Below are positions 34,137-41,391 of a DNA stretch of 55,479 nucleotides, one piece after another. The first letter of the stretch is position 1. Each line of letters begins with the position of its first letter. Both the position numbers and the translations under genes were made by a program. The notes under the pieces are model-generated. The model saw only the letters and a list, made by a program, of their open reading frames with translations, was not told the DNA's origin and did not search any database. Origin of the DNA: Verrucomicrobiota bacterium (GTDB taxonomy: Bacteria > Verrucomicrobiota > Verrucomicrobiia > Opitutales > Opitutaceae); the NCBI GenBank assembly GCA_030604905.1, contig JAUVVA010000010.1, positions 1-55,479 of the forward strand. The letters run 5' to 3'.

Positions 34137-35723
34137 TTACACCTTTTCTCGCGCCCTCGCGCCGCGGGCGCGGCGCAAAGCCGTCACCGCGATCACGCCC
34201 ACCGCGCCCTCCGCGCCTTCGCGCGCCTCGAGCACCAGCTCGCGCACCCGACGCTCCGGATGCGGATTCACCCATTCCAACAAATGGGCGAGCCCGTGCG
34301 TCTCCGACTCCTCCTCCGCCGACACCAAGCGCAGGCTGCGCACGCCTTCACCCGACAACGGCGCGTAGCCAGGCCACCAGTCCTGCACCTCCGCGTCGCC
34401 CAGCCGCGAATCGATGATCTGCGGATCGCCGGCGGCCATGATCGGCCTGGCCGTTTCGCTCCCATCTTCATAACGAAGCGAATAGGTCGCCAACTGGCCG
34501 CCCAGGCCCGACCAACCCGCGGTGTGCAGCACATAAAGCGCCTCCACATGGTCGCTCACCCGCACCCGCACCTTGGATGGCAGACGCCCGAGACCCACCG
34601 CCTCGAGCCGGCGCGAGTTGAGCAACACAAGACATAGACGCTCGTTCGACTCAGCCTCGATCACATCCATCGGCACGCCGCAGAGTTCGTGACGACCGCC
34701 CGGCAGCCCGGCCGGCGGCGTGCTCGCACCAAACCAGCAGCGGCCGGCGCCCTGCGCCGCCTGGTTGGCAAAGCCGCGCAGATCCAGAGGCGTCCACTGC
34801 TCGGCGCGTGCCGCCACCGCCCGCTCAAAGGGCGGCCTCCGATCCGCCTGGCGCCACCTCGGCTCCTCCCGCTTTTCCTTGATCGGCCGCTCGGAGCGAT
34901 AGGCCCCGGGTCGCACTCCGGTCACGCGTTTAAACGCGTTGGAGAAGGCGAAACCGTTCTTGTAGCCCACCGCCTCCGCCACCACGTCCAAGGTCTGCCG
35001 CGTGAAGCGCAGCAGGTCGGCCGCGCGACGCATTCGAAGGTAGGTAACCTGCTCCACGGGAGCGCGCCCCGTCTCCTCAAGACACACGCGTCGGAGATGC
35101 TCATGACTCATCGCGGCCTCCTCGCATAGGCGCTCAACGGACCAATCCTCGGCCGGCGCATGCGCCACAGATTCCCAAATCCTCGCCAGTCGGCGCTCCC
35201 CTCCGGCCCGGGTGGCCAGGGCCCGGGCGTGCGCCGCCACCAAGTTAGCCCAACCGTCCATCAACGCGGCCGCGGCTGCGCTCTGCACGCAAAGCCTGAG
35301 CCCTTCGAGCGCATGCCGCAGGGGTCTCGGGTCCATCTGCGCGAGGAAGGGTTCCGTCACCGTTCCCGTGCCTGTAGAAAAAAACTCCGCCCGCGTATGC
35401 ACCCAGCAAATACGCCAACGGCGCCCTGTGACTACCCGAAGACCCTCAGGTCGAAACGGAGGATTAACGAACACCATGCCCGGGCCCATGCGACGCCACT
35501 CCCCGTCGATCCAAAGCTCCCCTTCTCCGGCCAGACAACCCATCACATGTCCGAAATCTGGAGCCGGGCGCAGGATCTCGTAAGGCTCGGCCAAATCGGA
35601 CAAGCCCACCCAATCGACGCCGAGCGCGTGAAAGGGCGCCACCTCCCGTGCACCGGCCAGCCACTCGCGAGAGTCGCGACCTATTATGTGCTTTTCAGAC
35701 ATTATTTGGGGCAGCGTGGGCAT
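34137..35723 (-). CDS. AraC-family regulator with extra C-terminal domain (copy 2)
   Basis: This 528-residue paralogue of the neighbouring regulator has the same order of parts. The cupin-like domain shows FGHVMGCLAGEGELWIDGEW, VFVNPPFRPEGL and RWRICWVHTRA. The AraC DNA-binding domain shows DWSVERLCEEAAMSHEHLRR and VAEAVGYKNGFAFSNAFKR (about residues 190-275). The C-terminal domain shows ELCGVPMDVIEAE, VEALYVLHTAGWSG and HLLEWVNPHPERRV. The start ATG at 35723 has an AGGAG nearby. The two copies are moderately diverged at protein level. The divergent gene is a LamG PEP-CTERM protein 53 bp away, a likely target along with GH2 or GH51. Confidence 0.82.
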   Translation of the reverse strand: MPTLPQIMSEKHIIGRDSREWLAGAREVAPFHALGVDWVGLSDLAEPYEILRPAPDFGHVMGCLAGEGELWIDGEWRRMGPGMVFVNPPFRPEGLRVVTGRRWRICWVHTRAEFFSTGTGTVTEPFLAQMDPRPLRHALEGLRLCVQSAAAAALMDGWANLVAAHARALATRAGGERRLARIWESVAHAPAEDWSVERLCEEAAMSHEHLRRVCLEETGRAPVEQVTYLRMRRAADLLRFTRQTLDVVAEAVGYKNGFAFSNAFKRVTGVRPGAYRSERPIKEKREEPRWRQADRRPPFERAVAARAEQWTPLDLRGFANQAAQGAGRCWFGASTPPAGLPGGRHELCGVPMDVIEAESNERLCLVLLNSRRLEAVGLGRLPSKVRVRVSDHVEALYVLHTAGWSGLGGQLATYSLRYEDGSETARPIMAAGDPQIIDSRLGDAEVQDWWPGYAPLSGEGVRSLRLVSAEEESETHGLAHLLEWVNPHPERRVRELVLEAREGAEGAVGVIAVTALRRARGARAREKV

Positions 35724-35776
35724 GGTCTCCTAGGGGCGTGATGGGGTATCCTCCGTGAGCACTTCAAGCTACACCC

Positions 35777-36745
35777 ATGAAAAAGTCCACCTCCAGCCCC
35801 AAAACGTCGCCTCTCACCGGTCGTCGCGCCTGCCTCGTGCTTGCGGCAGGTGTTTTCTGCGCATCCTCCGCCTCCGCTACCACCCTCGCCTACTGGCGCT
35901 TTGAGGAGGGGCCGGAGAACGGCCAACTGATCGGCCAGACAGGCAACCTTGGGCAAGCGCGCACCTTCGCCCTCGATTCCAGCGGCAACGGCAACCACAT
36001 GGGCACCTGGCAGGCCCCGCAGAGTCCGGGCAACACCTCGCCCGACTACTCCTTGATCCGTCCCTTCACCATTGTGCCCCAGACGGGTGCCACCAACAAC
36101 TTCTCCTTCGCCTTCGACGGCAACGACGACCTGTTCTCCTCGCCGAGCAGCTCGCTCGACTCGTTCCGCTCCTTGCCGGCGCTGACCATCGAGGCCTCTG
36201 TGCGCTTCGGTTCGATCGGCACCTGGCAGACATTTGTCGGCAAGGACGGTCGCAACATCCCCGGCAGCCAGGACCCCAACTTCGCGGGCGCCTACTTCCA
36301 GTTGGTGCAGGACCCTGGCTTCAACAACCACGTCGCCATCAAGCTCCACCAAGGCAACGGGGCCCTGGTCAGCGTCTATACCCAGGCCCCCGTCGTCGCC
36401 GGAGCTTGGTATAACTTCGCCGCCGTCGCCGATGGCACCAACCTGTCCCTCTACTCGATCTCCGCCTCCGGCGTCGTCACCCTCGAGAACAGCGCGCCCT
36501 TCTCCGGCAACGTCACTTTCAACTCCACCGGCGACTGGTCTTGGACCATCGGCCGCGGGATGTATAACGGCCAGGTGGTCGACTGGATGTCTAACAACTC
36601 CAACATCGACGAAGTCCGCCTCAGCGCCGCCGCTCTTGGCACGCACCAGTTCCTCGCCACGGCCATTCCCGAGCCCTCCGCCTTCGCCGCTTTGGGAGGC
36701 CTGGCTGCGCTCGGCTTCGCCGCCACCCGCCGCCGCCGCGCCTGA
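35777..36745 (+). CDS. LamG-domain PEP-CTERM protein
   Basis: This is a 322-residue secreted protein. The signal peptide (about 1-34) ends in ASSASA. The LamG/concanavalin A-like domain spans about residues 35-290: TLAYWRFEEG, FSFAFDGNDDLFSS, LTIEASVRFGSIGTWQTFVG, AWYNFAAVADGTNLSLYSIS, IDEVRLSAAAL. The tail AIPEPSAFAALGGLAALGFA followed by TRRRRA is the PEP-CTERM exosortase signal. It probably binds carbohydrate at the cell surface or in the capsule. The gene is divergent from the AraC gene and followed by a strong hairpin and then GH2. Confidence 0.88.
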   Translation: MKKSTSSPKTSPLTGRRACLVLAAGVFCASSASATTLAYWRFEEGPENGQLIGQTGNLGQARTFALDSSGNGNHMGTWQAPQSPGNTSPDYSLIRPFTIVPQTGATNNFSFAFDGNDDLFSSPSSSLDSFRSLPALTIEASVRFGSIGTWQTFVGKDGRNIPGSQDPNFAGAYFQLVQDPGFNNHVAIKLHQGNGALVSVYTQAPVVAGAWYNFAAVADGTNLSLYSISASGVVTLENSAPFSGNVTFNSTGDWSWTIGRGMYNGQVVDWMSNNSNIDEVRLSAAALGTHQFLATAIPEPSAFAALGGLAALGFAATRRRRA

Positions 36746-36784
36746 CCCGCCACGGTCAACGATCCTACCCGTCTGTGATCGCGC

Positions 36785-36817
36785 CGCCGGGAGCACCTGC
36801 TCCCGGCGCTCCTTTTT
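36785..36817 (+). terminator. Strong intrinsic terminator between PEP-CTERM and GH2 genes
   Basis: An 11-bp stem, CGCCGGGAGCA (36785-36795) with TGCTCCCGGCG (36798-36808), 2-nt loop, then TTTTT at 36813-36817. It ends only 18 bp before the GH2 start, leaving no room for a normal promoter after it, so it may be a partial terminator or attenuator. Confidence 0.75.
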
Positions 36818-36835
36818 AACACCTCTTCCTTTCCC

Positions 36836-38728
36836 ATGAATCCTCCGATTGAAATTCCGCGTCCCGAATATCCCCGCCCGCAATTTGTGCGCAACGAATG
36901 GGCCTGCCTCAATGGCATATGGGACTTCGAAATCGATCACATGGACACCGGCTTGGACCGCGGGCTGCTCCACCGTCCGCTCTCCAGCCGGATCATCGTC
37001 CCCTTCTGCCCGGAATCCGTCCTCTCCGGCGTCGGCCACACCGACTTCATGCGCGCCGTCTGGTATCGTCGCCGCATCGTCATCCCCGCCGCATGGCACG
37101 GCCGCCGCATCCTTCTGCACTTTCAGGCCTGCGACTACGACACCACCGTCTGGGCCGACGGCATCGAAATGATTCGCCACCGCGGCGGCTTCACCCCTTT
37201 CACCGCGGACCTCGGAGTCCGGATGGGCGGCACCAGCGTGGATATCACCGTGCGCGCTCGCGACACCCACGAGAACCCGCAACCCCGCGGCAAGCAGTCG
37301 TGGAAATACCACAACTTCGCCTGCCTTTACACTCGCACCACCGGTATTTGGCAGACCGTCTGGATGGAGCCCGTGCCTGACGCCTACCTGCTGCGCACGC
37401 GCATCACCCCCGACCTCGCCAACTCCTGCTTTCACCTTGAGCAGCCGCTGCGCGGGCCGCACACGAACCTCACTTACCGCGCCATCCTCAAGGCGGGAGA
37501 TCTTCTCGTCGCGCAGGGCGAGACCCGCTGCGGCGAGGGGCTCGCCCCCCGCCTGGTGCTCCCGGTCGCCGCCGAGCACCGCCGCCTCTGGTGCCCCGAG
37601 GACCCCTTCCTCTACAGCCTTCGCCTCGAACTGCGCGACGCCTCCGGCAATCTCGTTGACTCGCTCGATAGCTACGCCGGCCTCCGGGCCGTCGCCATCG
37701 AGGGCAAGGCCGTAAAGCTCAACGGGCGCGTCGTCTTTCAACGACTCGTGCTCGACCAGGGCTACTACGCCGACGGCATCATGACGGCGCCCAACGAAGA
37801 GGCGCTCGTGCAGGATATCCGCCTCGGCATCGCCGCCGGCTTCAACGGCGCTCGCCTCCACCAAAAGGTCTTCGAGGAGCGCTTCCTCTATCACGCCGAC
37901 CGCATGGGCTATCTCGTGTGGGGCGAGTTTGGTGACTGGGGCTGCGGCGGCGCGGGCCACCGTGACGATCACCAGAAACCCGGCCCCTCCTACGTCGGCG
38001 AATGGCTTGAGGCCGTCGAGCGCGACCACGCCCACCCGTCGATCATCGGCTGGTGTCCCCTCAACGAGACCTACCAGACCCTCACCGACCGCATCTCGCA
38101 GCTCGACGACGTCACGAAGGCGATGTTCCTCGCGACGAAAGCCTTCGACCTCACCCGTCCCGTCATCGACGCCTCCGGCTACGCCCACCGCGTGCCCGAG
38201 ACCGACATCTACGATTCGCACGACTACGAGCAGGACCCCGAGTTGTTCCGCGCCAACCACGCCAAACTCCCCGAGGGCAAACCATTCCTCAATCCTCACC
38301 CGCGCGAGAAACTACCCGCTTGGTCCATTCCTTACGCGGGGCAGCCTTACTTCGTCAGCGAGTTTGGCGGCATCTGGTGGAATCCCGACGCTCGGCCGGA
38401 CGAGGACTCCTGGGGCTATGGCACCAAACCGCGCACGGAAGAGGAGTTCCTCGCGCGCTTCACCGGGCTCTGCGATGCGCTCATCGACGATCCCGAGATG
38501 TTCGGCTACTGCTACACCCAGCTGACCGACGTCTTCCAAGAGCAGAATGGCCTCTATCGCTTCGACCGCACGCCGAAGTTCGACCTCGAACTGCTGCGCG
38601 CCGTCCAGTGCCGCCCCGCCGCGATCGAGATCGCCGCGAAACGCCAGCGCAGCGGAGGGGTCGGGATCGAAAGCCCCGCCTCCACCAGCCTCCGCCACGC
38701 CTCCGCGACGCCTCCGGTCACCGTCTGA
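36836..38728 (+). CDS. GH2-family beta-glycosidase
   Basis: This is a 630-residue enzyme without signal peptide. The N-terminal sandwich starts PRPQFVRNEWACLNGIWDFE, then AVWYRRRIVIPAAW and LLHFQACDYDTTVWADG, as in beta-galactosidases and beta-glucuronidases. The TIM barrel has the acid/base segment GWCPLNETYQ (Glu near residue 411) and the nucleophile segment YFVSEFGGIWW (Glu near residue 509). It is shorter than LacZ (about 1020) and similar to GH2 members from gut and soil bacteria that act on galactosides, glucuronides or arabinopyranosides. The frame ends with a low-complexity tail (SGGVGIESPAST...). Followed by a terminator. Confidence 0.85.
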   Translation: MNPPIEIPRPEYPRPQFVRNEWACLNGIWDFEIDHMDTGLDRGLLHRPLSSRIIVPFCPESVLSGVGHTDFMRAVWYRRRIVIPAAWHGRRILLHFQACDYDTTVWADGIEMIRHRGGFTPFTADLGVRMGGTSVDITVRARDTHENPQPRGKQSWKYHNFACLYTRTTGIWQTVWMEPVPDAYLLRTRITPDLANSCFHLEQPLRGPHTNLTYRAILKAGDLLVAQGETRCGEGLAPRLVLPVAAEHRRLWCPEDPFLYSLRLELRDASGNLVDSLDSYAGLRAVAIEGKAVKLNGRVVFQRLVLDQGYYADGIMTAPNEEALVQDIRLGIAAGFNGARLHQKVFEERFLYHADRMGYLVWGEFGDWGCGGAGHRDDHQKPGPSYVGEWLEAVERDHAHPSIIGWCPLNETYQTLTDRISQLDDVTKAMFLATKAFDLTRPVIDASGYAHRVPETDIYDSHDYEQDPELFRANHAKLPEGKPFLNPHPREKLPAWSIPYAGQPYFVSEFGGIWWNPDARPDEDSWGYGTKPRTEEEFLARFTGLCDALIDDPEMFGYCYTQLTDVFQEQNGLYRFDRTPKFDLELLRAVQCRPAAIEIAAKRQRSGGVGIESPASTSLRHASATPPVTV

Positions 38729-38756
38729 GCCCCGCCCCGGGCGCGTGCCTCGCCAC

Positions 38757-38800
38757 GGCCCTCGCTCTCCGCTTCAAAGCGTGGAGCGAAGGCCTTTTTT
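38757..38800 (+). terminator. Intrinsic terminator after GH2
   Basis: A long imperfect stem: GGCCCTCGCTC (from 38757) pairs with GAGCGAAGGCC (to 38794), and CGCTT pairs with AAGCG around a 2-nt tip. It is followed by TTTTTT (38795-38800), 29 bp after the GH2 stop. Confidence 0.75.
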
Positions 38801-38871
38801 CTCCCCCGCCCCGATCCGATTTCGCTCAGCGCAGTGGCACGGGTGGCCCTTCGCTCGCGAGCCGATGAGCC

Positions 38872-39402
38872 ATGAACCTCATGCACCCCAGCAAACACCC
38901 CGCCCTCCACGTTCTCTCCCGCGCGGCCCTCGCGCTTTCCCTGAGCCTTCCCCTCTTCGCCTCGGCCGAGGAGGAGATGCTCGTCGAAGACCCGTCCCTC
39001 ATCGTAAACGGCGGCTTCGAGTCCGGGCACTTGCGTCCCTTCACCAGCTTTGGCGCCCTGCTTACCAGCCAAAACGAGGACGTCGCCTTCGGCCGGCACG
39101 CCGTGCGCCTCAACCGCGGCACCGGCCTCGTGGCCTCCGTCGCCGTGAAGCCCTCCACCCGCTACGTCTTTTCCGTCTGGGGCCGCGTCGAACGCGAAGG
39201 CGAATGGCTTCGCATCGGGGTAAACGGCATCAATGGTCGCCGCGACGACCACAACGCCGGCCTCACCTCCACCCGGTGGACGGAGACCCGCATCGAGTTC
39301 ACCACCGGTCCGGAAGACCAGCGCGTCGACGTCTTCGCCTTCAAGGACCACGGCATCCAGCCCGGCTTCGTGGACGAATTCACCATGGTCGAAGTCCGCT
39401 GA
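38872..39402 (+). CDS. Small secreted NGGFE-type carbohydrate-binding-like protein (copy 1)
   Basis: This is a 176-residue protein with a signal peptide (to about FASAE, residue 33). The mature part begins VNGGFESGHLRPF, contains HAVRLNRGTGLVAS, TRYVFSVWGRVEREGEWLRI, and ends GFVDEFTMVEVR, a single CenC/CBM4_9-like beta-sandwich. The next gene (39638) is a clear paralogue. It is related in plan to the protein at 4530. No catalytic residues are seen. ATG 38872 was taken; ATG 38881 would also leave a signal peptide. Confidence 0.75.
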   Translation: MNLMHPSKHPALHVLSRAALALSLSLPLFASAEEEMLVEDPSLIVNGGFESGHLRPFTSFGALLTSQNEDVAFGRHAVRLNRGTGLVASVAVKPSTRYVFSVWGRVEREGEWLRIGVNGINGRRDDHNAGLTSTRWTETRIEFTTGPEDQRVDVFAFKDHGIQPGFVDEFTMVEVR

Positions 39403-39637
39403 CTCCCGCTCCGTCCGCTGCGCGGCGGCCCCTTTCATTCCATTCCATATCCAACCACATCCCCTACTTGCATAGCCGCCGACGCCAGGAGCACCTGTCT
39501 GTCACACCCCGCCGCCCGGGCGTCTTGCGTTTCCATCCCTCCATCTCTGCGACCTGACAACCCGGCGCGCTCTCCGCGTAGCGCCACGCGTTCCTCGCGC
39601 TTGTCCGTCCATCGCACCTCTTTCTCACCTCACTCCC

Positions 39638-40108
39638 ATGCGCCTAATCCCGCTCCTGTTCGCCCCCTTCGCCCTCCTCGCCTCGCCCGCCGCCACGCCG
39701 AGCGTCTCGCTCATTCCTGACGGCGGCTTTGAAAGCGGAAACCTCGAAGGCTTCGCCGTCTACGGCGCCCGCATCACCAAGGCCCCCGCCGAGGTCTTCC
39801 TGGGCGGCCACGCCGTCCGCCTCAACCCCGGCACCGGCTTCGCCTACAACGCATCGGTGAAACCCAACACCCGCTACACTTTCTCGCTTCAGGGCCGCGT
39901 AGAGCGCGAAGGCGAGTATTTCCGCATCGGCGTAAACGGCCTCCAAGCCGGCACGATCAACGAAGGCGGCAACCAGACCGCCTTCCAAAAAACCATCGTG
40001 CACTTCACCACCGGCCCCCAAGATCGAAGGGTCGATCTTTTTGCCTTCAAGGACGTAGGCGAAGGAGCCGCTTTCATCGACGAAATTTCGCTGGTGGAGA
40101 GCCGTTGA
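39638..40108 (+). CDS. Small secreted NGGFE-type carbohydrate-binding-like protein (copy 2)
   Basis: This 156-residue paralogue of the preceding gene has a signal peptide (MRLIPLLFAPFALLASPAA). It shows PDGGFESGNLEGF, HAVRLNPGTGFAYN, TRYTFSLQGRVEREGEYFRI and AAFIDEISLVESR, so the two align end to end. The gap between the copies is 235 bp, without another gene or clear signal. Its stop overlaps the first codon (TTG) of the decayed pseudopilin gene that follows. Confidence 0.77.
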   Translation: MRLIPLLFAPFALLASPAATPSVSLIPDGGFESGNLEGFAVYGARITKAPAEVFLGGHAVRLNPGTGFAYNASVKPNTRYTFSLQGRVEREGEYFRIGVNGLQAGTINEGGNQTAFQKTIVHFTTGPQDRRVDLFAFKDVGEGAAFIDEISLVESR

Positions 40109-40736
40109 ATAAGCGGCGCGGTCCAATCAGGGGTCAACCCACCGCCTCGTTCGTCTCGTTCGACTCATCGCCCCCCGCCCCCCAACCCGCGCCCGCCACG
40201 AAACCCCAAGCCTTTCCCACCCCCCGCGGCTTCACCCTCATCGAGCTGCTTACCGTCATCGCGATCATCGGCATCTTGGCCGCGATCCATCATTCCCACC
40301 GTCGGCGCCGTTCGCGCCAAGGCCCGCACCGCCCATTCCCTGTCCAATCTACGGGAACTGGCCCGCGCTCGTGTTCACCGACGACAACCGCGGCGTCCTG
40401 CCCTACAGCGACTACCCCGGCACCGCCAGAGACTGGACCCGCACCCTGCTGCCCTACATCGGCGCCTCCCCCAACAACTGGGATTGGAACTGGGATCCCA
40501 CGGTCAACCCCGCCACGCCTCCCACCGTGCCGGCCGTCTACCGTGATCCCTTGGTGAACGCCCCCGACCGCTTCATGCCCGGCTACGTTTCCTACCAGTT
40601 GAGCTTCTAGGCCTCGCGCCACAGCCGTGGCTGGGGCATGGACCAGGTGCGTCTCTCCAACTTTCGCAATCCACCCCGCGCCTACCTCTTCCACGCCGCC
40701 ACGGGCGATGCCCTCTGGGGCAGCTGGGAAGACTGA
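40105..40736 (+). pseudogene. Decayed H-X9-DG-type pseudopilin gene
   Basis: The N-terminus is intact: PRGFTLIELLTVIAIIGILAA with Gly before the Phe and Glu+5, a normal prepilin signal. Right after 'ILAAI' a base change shifts the frame (about 40288). The rest, VFTDDNRGVLPYSDYPGT to FMPGYVSYQLSF, continues in another frame (40371 onward). It is then stopped by TAG at 40608-40610, after which SRGWGMDQVRLSNFRNPPRA to WGSWED runs on in the same frame to TGA at 40734-40736. The gene thus has at least one frameshift and one in-frame stop. The H-X9-DG end was not found. It was probably a relative of the gene at 3762. Confidence 0.75.
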
Positions 40737-41000
40737 CGCGAGCCCGACCTCGTCCGATCAATCCGCATGCTCCTCATCAAGCCCTTCACCGCCGAGGGCC
40801 CCGGCCTGCGCCTCCTCGTCGGCCGCGAGGACTGGAAGCGTGCCTGGCAAAAAGGGCCCCGACGGCTGTCGTCGCATGAGCGACACCTTCTGGATCGAGG
40901 CCACTCCCCTGAAACCCAAAGCGTGACGCCGATGGGCCGAGCGCTTGGCTAGCGCATCTTCAAAAGAACTGTAGCACTGAATTTCGGCGGTTTGACGTGG

Positions 41001-41019
41001 CACGGGCGTCCCGCCCGTG
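41001..41019. repeat. GRDARAT-type short hairpin
   Basis: CACGGGCG (41001-41008), loop TCC, CGCCCGTG (41012-41019), within GTGGCACGGGCGTCCCGCCC. Read on the minus strand its translation gives the well-known peptide GRDARAT. It is a short dispersed hairpin seen in many PVC genomes (from memory). Confidence 0.5.
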
Positions 41020-41085
41020 GGTTCGGAAGAGGGGCGGGGACGCCCAATCTTGTCGCTTTAGCTGCTTGTGCCGGTTCGAGCCGGT

Positions 41086-41268
41086 CTGAGGAGCGTCCGC
41101 GTCTCGGGGGCTGGTTTCGGCGTCTCGCCGAGACCTCGCAGGAAGGCGCTGGGCGATACGCCCAGCGCAGCACCCGGGACGGGTGCGCTCCCCGGACCTC
41201 GATAAGCACGGCTCCGTATCGGCGCGACGCCCATGCCCCGCCAAACCGGCGACAGCTTCATTTGAAAT
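41086..41268 (+). repeat. Hairpin-rich dispersed repeat, copy 1
   Basis: A 183-bp unit whose reverse complement matches 54897-55078 at roughly 85% by eye. It contains nested perfect hairpins: GCGCTGGGCG, ATA, CGCCCAGCGC, and GCACCC...GGGTGC. One end is CTGAGGAGCG, the other a TTTGAAA run. No transposase is nearby, so it is MITE-like or REP-like. Confidence 0.7.
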
Positions 41269-41271
41269 GCT

Positions 41272-41391
41272 CTAGCCCCAACCTTTGAGTGAGAAGACGC
41301 GGTGCACGTCCCCATTCGAGCAGACGGCGTGATTAATCTCGTAAGGGACCTCGCCCCCCCCGCGATCAAGGGCGAAAGCGCAAGGGATCAC
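41272..41391 (-). CDS. Possible 39-residue small ORF coupled to GH127
   Basis: A GTG at 41391 overlaps the TGA of the GH127 gene (41388-41390), a 4-base overlap. The 39-residue product begins MIPCAFALDRGGGEVPYEIN, followed by HAVCSNGDVHRVFSLKGWG, and stops at TAG 41272-41274, right at the edge of the repeat. Its composition looks protein-like. It may instead be the tail of a protein whose body has been lost. Function unknown. Confidence 0.35.
   Translation of the reverse strand: MIPCAFALDRGGGEVPYEINHAVCSNGDVHRVFSLKGWG

Larger units (their letters stand above)
40737..41271. other. Gene-poor decay zone with protein fragments
   Basis: About 535 bp without an intact gene. On the plus strand MLLIKPFTAEGPGLRLLVG (from 40767) and, after a likely shift at the run AAAAAGGGCCCC, CRRMSDTFWIEATPLKPKA (to 40926) look like the tail of a former protein. 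From 41001 onward repeats take over. Confidence 0.35.

Noticed and set aside
35745..35772. GTGAGCACTTCAAG before the LamG PEP-CTERM gene as a motif copy
   Set aside because: Only GAGCAC and AAG agree, after a gap; too weak to count with the regulon.
39403..39637. Possible gene or signal between the two NGGFE paralogues
   Set aside because: No open frame with protein-like composition and no clear hairpin with a T-tract was found.
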